Positions 25,331-33,431 of a stretch of 64,000 bases of DNA are shown piece by piece. This DNA comes from Saprospiraceae bacterium (GTDB lineage Bacteria; Bacteroidota; Bacteroidia; Chitinophagales; Saprospiraceae). Under the pieces are notes generated by a model. The model was not told the origin of the DNA. It searched no databases and was given only the letters and a program-made list of their open reading frames with translations. The translations under genes were made by a program, and so were the position numbers. Positions within the stretch are counted from its first letter, which is position 1. Each line of letters starts with the position of its first letter. The stretch covers positions 49,950-113,949 of the forward strand of contig JALHQW010000021.1 of NCBI GenBank assembly GCA_022841745.1, read 5' to 3'.

Positions 25331-26155
25331 ATGTGCGGAATATGCGGCTGCGGCCAACCCAACGGCGCAGTAACCATCAGCAAAATAGACCTGAAAAAGG
25401 TCAACTTGAAAAAGGTGACACCTCTCCAAGAGGTGTCACCTTTGGGTCATCATGACCATGACCACCACCATGTTCACACGCCTGTTGCGAAGCAAGCGCC
25501 GAGCAAAACGGTGCTGCAAATCGAGCAGGACATCTTGGGCAAAAACAACCTTTTGGCCGAGCGCAACCGGGGCTATTTCGAGGCGAAGAACATTCTCGCC
25601 CTGAACCTCGTCAGTTCGCCGGGCAGTGGCAAGACGGCCTTGCTGGAACGTACCTTGGCCGATTTAAAAAATGAAGTCCCTTGCTACGTTATCGAGGGCG
25701 ACCAACAGACCAGCAACGATGCCGACCGCATCGCCGCCACGGGTGCCGAGGTCGTGCAAATCAATACGGGCAAGGGCTGCCACCTCGAAGCTGATATGGT
25801 CAATGAGGCATTGCGCCAGCTAAAACCCACGGACGGCTCCCTGCTTTTCATCGAAAACGTGGGCAACCTCGTCTGCCCCGCCATGTTCGACCTCGGCGAA
25901 GGTGCACGGGTGGTCATCATCAGCGTGACCGAGGGCGACGACAAGCCGCTCAAATACCCCGATATGTTCCACTCCTCGCAGCTCTGCATCATCAACAAAA
26001 TTGACCTGCTGCCCTATGTGAATTTCAGCGTGGAAAAAGCGAAGGAATACGCCCAACGGGTCAGCCATATCACCGAGTTCATCGAGGTATCAGCCACCAC
26101 GGGGCAGGGGATGGAGCGGTGGTATGAGTGGCTTCGCAAAAGGAGGGGTGAGTAG
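25331..26155 (+). CDS. hypB: Hydrogenase nickel incorporation GTPase HypB
   Basis: 274 residues. N-terminal CxxCxC metal motif (MCGICGCG), a His-rich stretch (HHDHDHHHVH, ~39-48), then the SIMIBI GTPase domain: P-loop SSPGSGKTALLE, EGDQQTSNDA, and NKIDLLPY for guanine recognition. Delivers Ni to hydrogenase with HypA. Unusual: codons ~28-38, between the Cys motif and the His stretch, are coded by a perfect 15-bp palindrome (25411-25443), as if a palindromic element had been accepted in frame. Confidence 0.95.
   Translation: MCGICGCGQPNGAVTISKIDLKKVNLKKVTPLQEVSPLGHHDHDHHHVHTPVAKQAPSKTVLQIEQDILGKNNLLAERNRGYFEAKNILALNLVSSPGSGKTALLERTLADLKNEVPCYVIEGDQQTSNDADRIAATGAEVVQINTGKGCHLEADMVNEALRQLKPTDGSLLFIENVGNLVCPAMFDLGEGARVVIISVTEGDDKPLKYPDMFHSSQLCIINKIDLLPYVNFSVEKAKEYAQRVSHITEFIEVSATTGQGMERWYEWLRKRRGE
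25411..25443. repeat. Perfect palindrome within hypB
   Basis: aaaggtgacacctct, three-base loop cca, then the exact complement agaggtgtcaccttt. It codes part of the linker between the N-terminal Cys motif and the His-rich tract. Confidence 0.85.
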
Positions 26156-26172
26156 TTGGGGATGAGTGGGAT

Positions 26173-26344
26173 TTGATTTAAGATATAAGATAGACAATAT
26201 TAGATTTAAGATTTGGGGGCATCGGGAAGTATTGATTTTATTGGCTTATTGAATTATTGCTGGAGTTAAATCAAAAATCATTTAGTCTCTCAATCACCAA
26301 TTAAATCTAAAATCTTACGTCTTAAATCTTATATCTGAAATCAA
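26173..26344. repeat. Inverted-repeat element between hypB and hypC (family B, copy 2)
   Basis: Left arm ttgatttaagatataagata and right arm ending atctgaaatcaa are complementary with a few mismatches. The arms match the inner arms at 25120-25276 and those at 30892-31050, while the centre differs. Confidence 0.75.
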
Positions 26345-26381
26345 ATACCACCCATTATCAAATCAAAAACAACTGTTCATA

Positions 26382-26636
26382 ATGTGCCTAGCAATCCCCG
26401 GTAAAATAACCGCCATCAGCGCCCAATTGGACGATGCCTTCCGGATGGGCAGCGTGTCGTTTGGCGGCATCAAAAAAGAAGTGAACCTCTCGATGGTACC
26501 AGATGCCCAGGTCGGCGACTACGTGCTCGTGCATGTAGGTGTGGCCATCAGCGTGGTGGACGAGGCAGAGGCGATGAAGACTTTTGAGTACATCCAAAAA
26601 CTGGGCGAGTTGGAGGAGTTGGGAGGTTCTAATTGA
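26382..26636 (+). CDS. hypC: Hydrogenase assembly chaperone HypC
   Basis: 84 residues. The invariant N-terminal MCLAIPGKI with essential Cys2 and the OB-fold core (VGDYVLVHVGVAISVVDEAEA) identify HypC/HupF, which with HypD carries the Fe(CN)2CO unit to the hydrogenase large subunit. Partners hypD, hypE and hypF are not in the window. Confidence 0.95.
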   Translation: MCLAIPGKITAISAQLDDAFRMGSVSFGGIKKEVNLSMVPDAQVGDYVLVHVGVAISVVDEAEAMKTFEYIQKLGELEELGGSN

Positions 26637-26674
26637 TAGCCGCATTTAAAGTTGATGAACTAAACCTCCCAACA

Positions 26675-26762
26675 AGCAGTCCCTTTTGAGAGAAGAGGTT
26701 ATCAAACCCCGGTGTCCTAGAACATCGGGGTTTGAAAACCCCTCCTCTCGAAAGGGACTGCT
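26675..26762. repeat. 88-bp palindrome (element family A, copy 2)
   Basis: 37-bp arms pair with four mismatches, two of them G-U capable in RNA; central loop gtgtcctagaacat. It shares the gttatcaaaccccgg core and the upstream flank cgcatttaaagttgatg with the palindrome at 24199-24268. Confidence 0.8.
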
Positions 26763-26834
26763 AACAATTTTAAATACGTTCACTTATTATCGTTGCGTCC
26801 GTTGCGGCGTTGCGTGATGAATTTGGTTGACCTG

Positions 26835-28379
26835 CTACCCCTTTTTTACAAACTCATACGGCGTAAACTCCACAAAATCAGCGACTTGCAGAACGAACTG
26901 CTTCACAGCTCCATTTTCAACCTTAAACTCCACGGGCTTGATGCCAAACAGCGGATCGTCGAAGGAAAGCAGAAAGCGGTTGCCACCTAAAGGCTCCAAT
27001 TTACCAATGAGGTTCGGGTGGTGCTGGAACCTAAGCTTTAGTGAATTCCCATCCTTTTTCATGTCAAGGTTGCCGTAGGCTTCGTTTTCGTAGTGCCCGG
27101 CATATTTATCCAAAGCGATTGTGGTCTTTGGCAGCTGCGCAATGGAGTCCTGCATCTGTTTTATGTACTGCATTTGCTCCGAAGACTGAGCCTTGTTGTC
27201 TGCCAGGAAAATTGTGTTGTAGTTCCGGTAAGGCAGGCCGAGATAGGCATCCATGATTTCCCGTTTCAAGGCGACATAAAAAGCGTTGGCATCCGTGTTG
27301 GTCAGCACCACGATGCCGAGCTTGTGCTCCGGGAACATCGTCACCGAAGTCACAAAGCCGTTCACGCCGCCCGTGTGCGACACCTCCTCATAGCCGTCGT
27401 AATCGCTCATTTCCCAGCCCATGCCGTAAAGCGCATAGTGCCGACGGATGCCATACTTCGTCGTTTGCCGACGTCCCTCGATGCTCAGTGGCTGACGGGT
27501 GCGCCGCAAAACGTTTATCGGCAGCACGGTCTTGCCCTCGTAGCGCCCACTGTCGAGCTGCGCAATGAGCCAATGGCTCATGTCCTCCACGCTGCTGAAG
27601 ATGCTGCCAGCTGCGGCGAGGTTGTCAATTTGCCCGTAGGGTATCTTCATCAGTTCGCCGGTGGCGGGGTGCAGCGTGTGCGCACGGGCAGCGTTGGTCG
27701 CCTTACCGATTTCAGCGCTGAGGGCCAGCGTCCGGTTCATTTTCAGGGGTTGGAAAATGCGTTGCCGCAGGTTGTCCTCCCAAGTTTTACCACTGATGCG
27801 CTCCATGCATTTACCAGCAATCACGTAGCCCGCATTGCAATAGCCCCAAGTGGTGCGAAAGGGGTAAACGGGCGTCAGTTTCCCGAATTTTTCGATGACC
27901 TGGTCCCGTGTGAGGTTGCTCGTCCAGTACATGAAATCGCCTTGGAAGGTCTCCATGCCGATGCGGTGGCTCACGATGTCCTGCAGGTTCAGGTGCTGTT
28001 CCACCCAGTTGTCCTTCATGTTGAAACCGGGTAGGTGCTTCGCAACGGGGTCGTCGAGCTTGCAAAGGCCGTCGTTTTCGAGCATGGCGAGGGCCGTGCC
28101 CGTGAATGCCTTAGTGTTGGAGCCGATGGCAAAAAGCGTGTTGGCGTCCACTTTTTCGGCTTTGCCCGCTTCGAGTACGCCAAAGCCCTTGGCCACTACG
28201 AGCTTGCCATCTTTCACTACACCGACGGCCACGCCGGGGATGTTCCAATCCTTTAAGGCTCGGTTCACGTAAGTATCGAGGCTGTCCCGCAGGAAGGCGG
28301 GGAGGGTAGCGGCAGGTTGTGCGTAAAGCGTTGCGGAGCAAAAAATCCCCAAGAATGCAAGGATGGATAACAGTCGCAT
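26835..28379 (-). CDS. Exported serine hydrolase (class C beta-lactamase-like)
   Basis: 514 residues with signal peptide (MRLLSILAFLGIFCSATLYAQ). Catalytic motifs of the class C/PBP4* fold: SxxK at S87-N-T-K90, YxN at Y180-C-N182, and HTGG in place of KTG (~330). The C-terminal ~110 residues (ALDKYAGHYENEAYGNLDMKK) form a DUF3471-like beta domain. Such proteins are peptidases or esterases, usually not resistance determinants. Periplasmic. Followed upstream by an HtrA-like protease gene on the same strand, 57 bases away. Confidence 0.92.
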   Translation of the reverse strand: MRLLSILAFLGIFCSATLYAQPAATLPAFLRDSLDTYVNRALKDWNIPGVAVGVVKDGKLVVAKGFGVLEAGKAEKVDANTLFAIGSNTKAFTGTALAMLENDGLCKLDDPVAKHLPGFNMKDNWVEQHLNLQDIVSHRIGMETFQGDFMYWTSNLTRDQVIEKFGKLTPVYPFRTTWGYCNAGYVIAGKCMERISGKTWEDNLRQRIFQPLKMNRTLALSAEIGKATNAARAHTLHPATGELMKIPYGQIDNLAAAGSIFSSVEDMSHWLIAQLDSGRYEGKTVLPINVLRRTRQPLSIEGRRQTTKYGIRRHYALYGMGWEMSDYDGYEEVSHTGGVNGFVTSVTMFPEHKLGIVVLTNTDANAFYVALKREIMDAYLGLPYRNYNTIFLADNKAQSSEQMQYIKQMQDSIAQLPKTTIALDKYAGHYENEAYGNLDMKKDGNSLKLRFQHHPNLIGKLEPLGGNRFLLSFDDPLFGIKPVEFKVENGAVKQFVLQVADFVEFTPYEFVKKG

Positions 28380-28436
28380 AAAGGTGATGTTTGGTGAAGG
28401 AATGAGGCGAAGGTAGTATTTCTAAAAATTTTCTCC

Positions 28437-29459
28437 TCACTTCAACTCCTTCGGCCTCACCCCCACGTTTTCCTTCTGCCCGTTGCGGAGCAAACTCAGC
28501 TCCACCATCCGGTTGATGCTGTTGGCGTCAAGGTGCTTGTGCAGGTCGTCAATGGACTGCACAGGCTCGCCCTCAAAGCCAATGATGATATCGCCGACCA
28601 ATAGCATGCCGCTCGACGGGCCGCTCGGCTCCACGCCCTGCACGAGGATGCCCGTTTTCCTCGGCAGGTTATGGTAGCTCACCGAGCGGGGATTGATGGG
28701 CACGGTCTGCCCGCTGATGCCGATAAAGCCACGGCGCACCTTGCCGTCCATGAGCAGCTTGCCCACCACGAACTCGGCCAAGCTGGACGACACCGCAAAG
28801 CAAAGCCCCTGCGCTGGCAGAATCACCGCCGTGTTCACTCCGATAACCTGGCCCTGGCTGTCCACGAGCGGGCCGCCGGAGTTGCCGGGGTTGAGCGCTG
28901 CGTCGGTCTGAATCACGTCGTCAATCAGCCTGCCGCTTTCGCTGCGTAAGGTGCGGCCCAAGGCGCTGATGACGCCCGCCGTCACGGAATATTGGAAACC
29001 GTAGGGATTGCCGATGGCAACGGCCAACTGCCCCACCTGCAACTGTTCGCTCTTGCCGAAGCGCACGGCCCGGAGGCCGTCGCCGCCGATTTGCAGCAGG
29101 GCGAGGTCGGTGGCAGGGTCTTCGCCCACGAGGCGGCCCGTGAACTCCCGGCCATCTTGTAGCACGACCTCAACCTTGGTGGCATTGTTCACCACATGGC
29201 TGTTCGTCACGATGTACCCATCGGAGGAAATGATGAAGCCGCTGCCCGTGCCAAAGGGTTGCTGCCCTTGGCGGGCTTGTGGGTTGGGCTTTTTTTCCAC
29301 TTTAATCTGCACTACGGACGGGCTGACCGTCTGCGATACGCCCACCACCGTTCGGGAATAGGCATCGAGCAAATAGGCATCGGGGTGCGGCGCGTTAACG
29401 GGTGGATAACTGTTGTCGGAATGGTTCTGCGGGGCAGAGATTGAAATTGATTTTGACAT
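28437..29459 (-). CDS. HtrA/DegP-like serine protease with PDZ domain
   Basis: 340 residues from ATG 29459 (MSKSISISAPQN); upstream codons in frame look non-coding. Trypsin-like S1C domain with triad His in VTNSHVV, Asp in TDLALL, Ser in NPGNSGGP; a single PDZ domain follows (GILVQGVEPSGPSSGMLLVGD). It has no signal peptide or N-terminal membrane anchor, unlike usual DegP/DegS, suggesting a cytosolic location or unusual export. Probable quality-control protease; same strand as the serine hydrolase gene. Confidence 0.88.
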   Translation of the reverse strand: MSKSISISAPQNHSDNSYPPVNAPHPDAYLLDAYSRTVVGVSQTVSPSVVQIKVEKKPNPQARQGQQPFGTGSGFIISSDGYIVTNSHVVNNATKVEVVLQDGREFTGRLVGEDPATDLALLQIGGDGLRAVRFGKSEQLQVGQLAVAIGNPYGFQYSVTAGVISALGRTLRSESGRLIDDVIQTDAALNPGNSGGPLVDSQGQVIGVNTAVILPAQGLCFAVSSSLAEFVVGKLLMDGKVRRGFIGISGQTVPINPRSVSYHNLPRKTGILVQGVEPSGPSSGMLLVGDIIIGFEGEPVQSIDDLHKHLDANSINRMVELSLLRNGQKENVGVRPKELK

Positions 29460-29718
29460 ATCCGGGCTGATTTGTGCCGGCCTTCTGTTTTGTTTAGGAT
29501 GGTGGGGGCCTTGAAAATCGTTCCAAACCCGCATGAGAGACAAAATGGCAGTTACTTTCCGAGCATTGGGGAAAATACCAACAGATATTGTCAACTTACC
29601 GCCCATTTTTCACTCAAAAGCAGACAAAACACAACTATTTAGGAGGGATGGGAGGAGGGAGAAAAATGAATTTTTTTCCCAAAACACCCCCCTGCTAAGT
29701 AAGGATGACAAAACAACC

Positions 29719-30873
29719 ATGCCTATTACAGAAGGAAACCGCATACGTGCCGTCTATTTCATGGTCTTTTGCTGCACGGCGGCCTGGCTGCCCATCATGG
29801 CCGACTTCCTGAAGGAACGGGGCATGAGTGGCTTGCAGACCAGCGCCATCCTCAGCACCACGCCTATCGTCATGTTCGCCGTGCAGCCCTTCTACGGGAT
29901 GCTCGCCGACCGCATCGGCTACAAGCGCTGCCTGCTTTTATCCACGTCACTGGCCGGGCTCAGCTACCTGCTCTACCTCAGCCAAGGCGGCTTCTGGTAC
30001 CTGCTCGGCGTCACCGTGGTCATGTCGGTGTTTTACAATGCCCTGCAACCCCTGCTCGACACCCTCGCTCTCGGCCTTTCGGAGCGTGATCCCAGCTTCA
30101 ATTATGGCAACCTCCGCATCGCAGGGGCGGCGGGCTGGTCGTTCACGGGCATCATCAACGGCTATTGCATCGAAGCCCTCGATACAAGCGTGATTTTCGT
30201 GCTATCGGCCATCAGCATGTTCCTCGCCTTTGGCCTTGCGTTGTTGTTGGCTGGCGCCAAAACGGGTGGTAAGCCCGTGGCAACGACCAAGGCAGACCCC
30301 AAGGAAGTCTTCTCGAACCCCCGCCTGCTGTTGTTCCTGCTCATGGTCGTGCTCGTCTCCATGGGCGGCACCACCATCTGGAATTTCTATTCGCTTTATA
30401 TGAAGGAAAACGGCGCAACGGCCTCGCTCGTCGGTTTTGGCCTTTCGTTCCAGGGGCTTTGCGAACTGCCCTTGTTCTTCTTTGCGGCCCGCATCATCGG
30501 TCGGTTCGGCCTGCGGCCAACGCTGCTGCTCACGCTGTTTGCACTGGCCCTGCGCATGTTGCTGTACCACCTCGTTGGCAATCCCAAGCTGGCCATTGCC
30601 ATCGAGCTGCTGCACGGCGTCTCGTGGTCGCTGTTCTGGGTGGCCTGCGTGGAGCACGTCAATTCGATGGTGCGGGAGGAGTGGCGGGCTACTGGGCAGT
30701 CGCTGCTCTATGCCGCCTATTTCGGGGCCGGGGCCATCCTCGGCAATTTCTGGACGGGCTGGCTGGCGGATACGGGGATGAAAATCGGGGGGATTTTTTT
30801 GTTGAATGCGGGGCTGGTAGCGGGGGTGGGGGTGATGGCTTGGGTGGGCGGTATTGGGCGGGAGCGGGGTTGA
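29719..30873 (+). CDS. MFS transporter (HcaT/LacY-like, MFS_1_like)
   Basis: 384 residues from ATG 29719 (MPITEGNRIRAVYFMVF); the frame runs 62 codons further upstream but there it reads as hydrophilic non-coding sequence. Twelve hydrophobic segments; the loop 2-3 motif GMLADRIGYKR fits MFS, and the N-terminal pattern (FMVFCCTAAWLPIMADFLKERG) fits the 3-phenylpropionate/nucleoside symporter group. Substrate unknown. Divergent from the HtrA gene. Confidence 0.88.
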   Translation: MPITEGNRIRAVYFMVFCCTAAWLPIMADFLKERGMSGLQTSAILSTTPIVMFAVQPFYGMLADRIGYKRCLLLSTSLAGLSYLLYLSQGGFWYLLGVTVVMSVFYNALQPLLDTLALGLSERDPSFNYGNLRIAGAAGWSFTGIINGYCIEALDTSVIFVLSAISMFLAFGLALLLAGAKTGGKPVATTKADPKEVFSNPRLLLFLLMVVLVSMGGTTIWNFYSLYMKENGATASLVGFGLSFQGLCELPLFFFAARIIGRFGLRPTLLLTLFALALRMLLYHLVGNPKLAIAIELLHGVSWSLFWVACVEHVNSMVREEWRATGQSLLYAAYFGAGAILGNFWTGWLADTGMKIGGIFLLNAGLVAGVGVMAWVGGIGRERG

Positions 30874-30891
30874 GGTGATGACTCGTTTTTT

Positions 30892-31050
30892 TTGATTTAA
30901 GATTTAAGATAGACGATTTTAGATTTAAGATTGTGGGGTGTCGAGCCAAGCCTGGCATGTTCGGATTTTGTGGCGAACACCAATCCTAACATCGAAAAAT
31001 CACCCATTAAATCTAAAATCATATTTCGTCTATCTTATATCTTAAATCAA
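30892..31050. repeat. Inverted-repeat element (family B, copy 3)
   Basis: Left arm 30892-30928 (ttgatttaagatttaagata) pairs with 31007-31050. The centre shares gattgtgg-gtg-cgagccaagcc-like sequence with the copy between hypA and hypB. It lies between the ends of convergent genes. Confidence 0.8.
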
Positions 31051-31091
31051 GTCAAGAATGGCCTATCTGAGGTGTCAACTTAGTCATATCC

Positions 31092-33431
31092 CTACTCCTT
31101 CGGCTGCTGCGCATAAAACGCCTGCTTCTCCCGCACCTCCGCCACGATTTGCTCCACGGTGGGCATCACCTCCGGCGGGATGCGCAGTAACAGGTTATCG
31201 CCGGTCTCGCCAGCGAGGATGAGGGTGGCATAGTACAGCAGCTCGTACTTGGCAATGAGGTCTTTGCCGAGTTCGGGGTCGTGGAAGAGGGAGAGGACGA
31301 GGTGGGTTTGGGATAGGGAGAGGAGTTGTTTGATAAAGTTAGAACTGTCCTTGTCATGAATATCTGAAAAAACTTGCCTCACCCTTTGATTCATATTTGA
31401 AGCCTCACCATTCCAAATTCCTATGATAATGGCGTTTTCAATATGAGCACCTTTTATTTCTTTGATGCCTCTAATTAAATTAATTGCATCTTTGGGTTTT
31501 TGATTAGTTGCAAAGTATAGAATTGCCAAGTTGTTACTTGCATGGATATTCCCTAAACTCAACGAATCTCTAAAGTATTGCTCAGCTTTAGATTCATCTT
31601 CCACATACCAACTTAGTATTCCTAAATGATTCAACACCATTGATTTTAGTTTGCGCAATTCCTTTGAAACATAACCCTCGTCATCTTCCATAACAACTTG
31701 AATATGCTCTAAATTTGGGGTGACAATACCAATTGGTTGGCAAGTATTAATTGTGGAAATAATTAATGAATATTGCCCTAAAGCCTCCGACAACTTTTCT
31801 TGTTTCAAGTACATGTTTGCCAATTCATACATTGCCCAAACGTTTTTTTTATTTGCAGATTTTTGAAATGACAATTCAGCTTTTTCAATATTATTCATTT
31901 CGTGAAAACATTTCCCTTTTAGTAACTCCTTGAATCCATCCGATTCATTTTCAATTTCATCCAACCTATTAATAGCCTCCTTAAATTTTTTGTTTTCTAT
32001 GAATGCTACTGCTTCTTGATGAATCTCCGAAAAGGTTCTTGGCAATTCAGCTAATAATCCACTCTGCGGGAATAAATCCTTTGTTAAGTTTATAATAATG
32101 TCTCTATCCACCACACCAATAAACCTCGAATGCACCAACCCCTTACTCAATACCATCGCCTTGTCAAACCCAATTTCCCCCGCTTTCAGTTTCTCGATAT
32201 GCCCCTTTGCCAGTTCCACCAATTCATGCCCATCATAAAAACTCTCCAAAAACAGCGTCAAATACTTCGCCCGGCGCTTTTGGTCAGGGTTGCCCTGTGT
32301 GACGATGAGCCACATATTGAAGAACCGCTCGGCGATGCGGTAGAGGTGGTTTTTGTTGCCCGTGGGAATGGTCTCGATGATGCCGAAGCCGTCCAATTGT
32401 TTTAAATAGGAGGAAATCAGCTTGCTTTCCATGCGGCAGCGCTCAGCCAGTAGTTTGGTGGGAATAGCTTCCCAATGAAAGGCCATTTCCTGCACAATTT
32501 TCCGTTGCGGGGCTGTGAGGTTGTTCAGCCGCTCTTGGTAGAGGGGCGTGGCCCTGTCCATTACCTTACGCAGGTAGTCGAAGCCGTAGAGGGCGCTGTC
32601 GTGCAGCAATATTTGGATGAAAAACTGGAGGGCTCGGGGCAGCCCGTCGGTAAGGATGCGGATGGCCTCCACCTTGCCTTGGTTGCGCAGGGCGTAGTTG
32701 TGCAGCACGGGCAGGTTCATCTCGGCGGCCCAGTGGTTGAGCAGGTCGTGGATTTCACCGAAGGTCAGTCCTTCCAGGCGGTGCCGCCGGAAGAACTCGT
32801 AGAACGGCTTGTCATAGCGCCAGAAATGCTCGTCCATGCGGGTGCTGCCACCAATGATGGCGAGGTCGTTGTGGTTGAGCAGGGTTTCCCGCAGCAGGTT
32901 GGCGTCGTCGTCGAAGTTTTCGAGTATTCGGTCGAGGTTGTCGAGCAGCAGCACGGCCTTTTTGTTGACGGCTTGCAGCAGTTGGTGGATTTGGGCATAG
33001 AGGTAGCGGGTATAGGCTTGGTTGTCGGGAAAGTCGCTGAACTTATCGAGCGACTTGCGCTGGCCGAGCCGAATCATCAGTTCTTCCAGCACCTCGAACC
33101 ATAGGTCGGAGAGGCGGTAAATGGACGCCTGCTCCTCGGCGAGGTTGATGGCGATGTACTTAGCTGACAGGTCGGCATCCTCGTCTATCTCAATCTGGAT
33201 GCGCCGCAACAGCGTGGACTTGCCGCTGCCCCGCCGTCCCAAAATCAGCTCGTGCTGCACGGGGTCGGGGTATTTTTTGTTGCGAAGCTGCTCAATGATG
33301 GCCTCAAACTCCGCAATGCGGACAAGGAAATTGCGCTTCATGGCCTCCGGGCTGCTGTTGGCCGATTGGTAGAAGGTCAGTTGGTCTAGGAACCAATTGG
33401 GGTTGGTGCGGTGGTCGAAATCAGTTACCAT
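31092..33431 (-). CDS. P-loop ATPase with C-terminal TPR/Sel1-like repeats
   Basis: 779 residues from ATG 33431 (MVTDFDHRTNPNWF), which overlaps the end of the upstream ATPase gene by 11 bases. N-terminal AAA/STAND-type NTPase: Walker A GRRGSGKST (~65-73), Walker B KAVLLLDNLDR (~158-168), winged-helix-like segment near 300-400. Residues ~430-700 are helical repeats (ANMYLKQEKLSEALGQYS; ASNNLAILYFATNQ). Codons for ~440-700 (31330-32110) are clearly more AT-rich than both ends, so the repeat part may have a separate origin. Architecture is like signal-sensing STAND ATPases used in defence or regulation, but no effector domain is seen. Function unknown. Confidence 0.8.
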   Translation of the reverse strand: MVTDFDHRTNPNWFLDQLTFYQSANSSPEAMKRNFLVRIAEFEAIIEQLRNKKYPDPVQHELILGRRGSGKSTLLRRIQIEIDEDADLSAKYIAINLAEEQASIYRLSDLWFEVLEELMIRLGQRKSLDKFSDFPDNQAYTRYLYAQIHQLLQAVNKKAVLLLDNLDRILENFDDDANLLRETLLNHNDLAIIGGSTRMDEHFWRYDKPFYEFFRRHRLEGLTFGEIHDLLNHWAAEMNLPVLHNYALRNQGKVEAIRILTDGLPRALQFFIQILLHDSALYGFDYLRKVMDRATPLYQERLNNLTAPQRKIVQEMAFHWEAIPTKLLAERCRMESKLISSYLKQLDGFGIIETIPTGNKNHLYRIAERFFNMWLIVTQGNPDQKRRAKYLTLFLESFYDGHELVELAKGHIEKLKAGEIGFDKAMVLSKGLVHSRFIGVVDRDIIINLTKDLFPQSGLLAELPRTFSEIHQEAVAFIENKKFKEAINRLDEIENESDGFKELLKGKCFHEMNNIEKAELSFQKSANKKNVWAMYELANMYLKQEKLSEALGQYSLIISTINTCQPIGIVTPNLEHIQVVMEDDEGYVSKELRKLKSMVLNHLGILSWYVEDESKAEQYFRDSLSLGNIHASNNLAILYFATNQKPKDAINLIRGIKEIKGAHIENAIIIGIWNGEASNMNQRVRQVFSDIHDKDSSNFIKQLLSLSQTHLVLSLFHDPELGKDLIAKYELLYYATLILAGETGDNLLLRIPPEVMPTVEQIVAEVREKQAFYAQQPKE

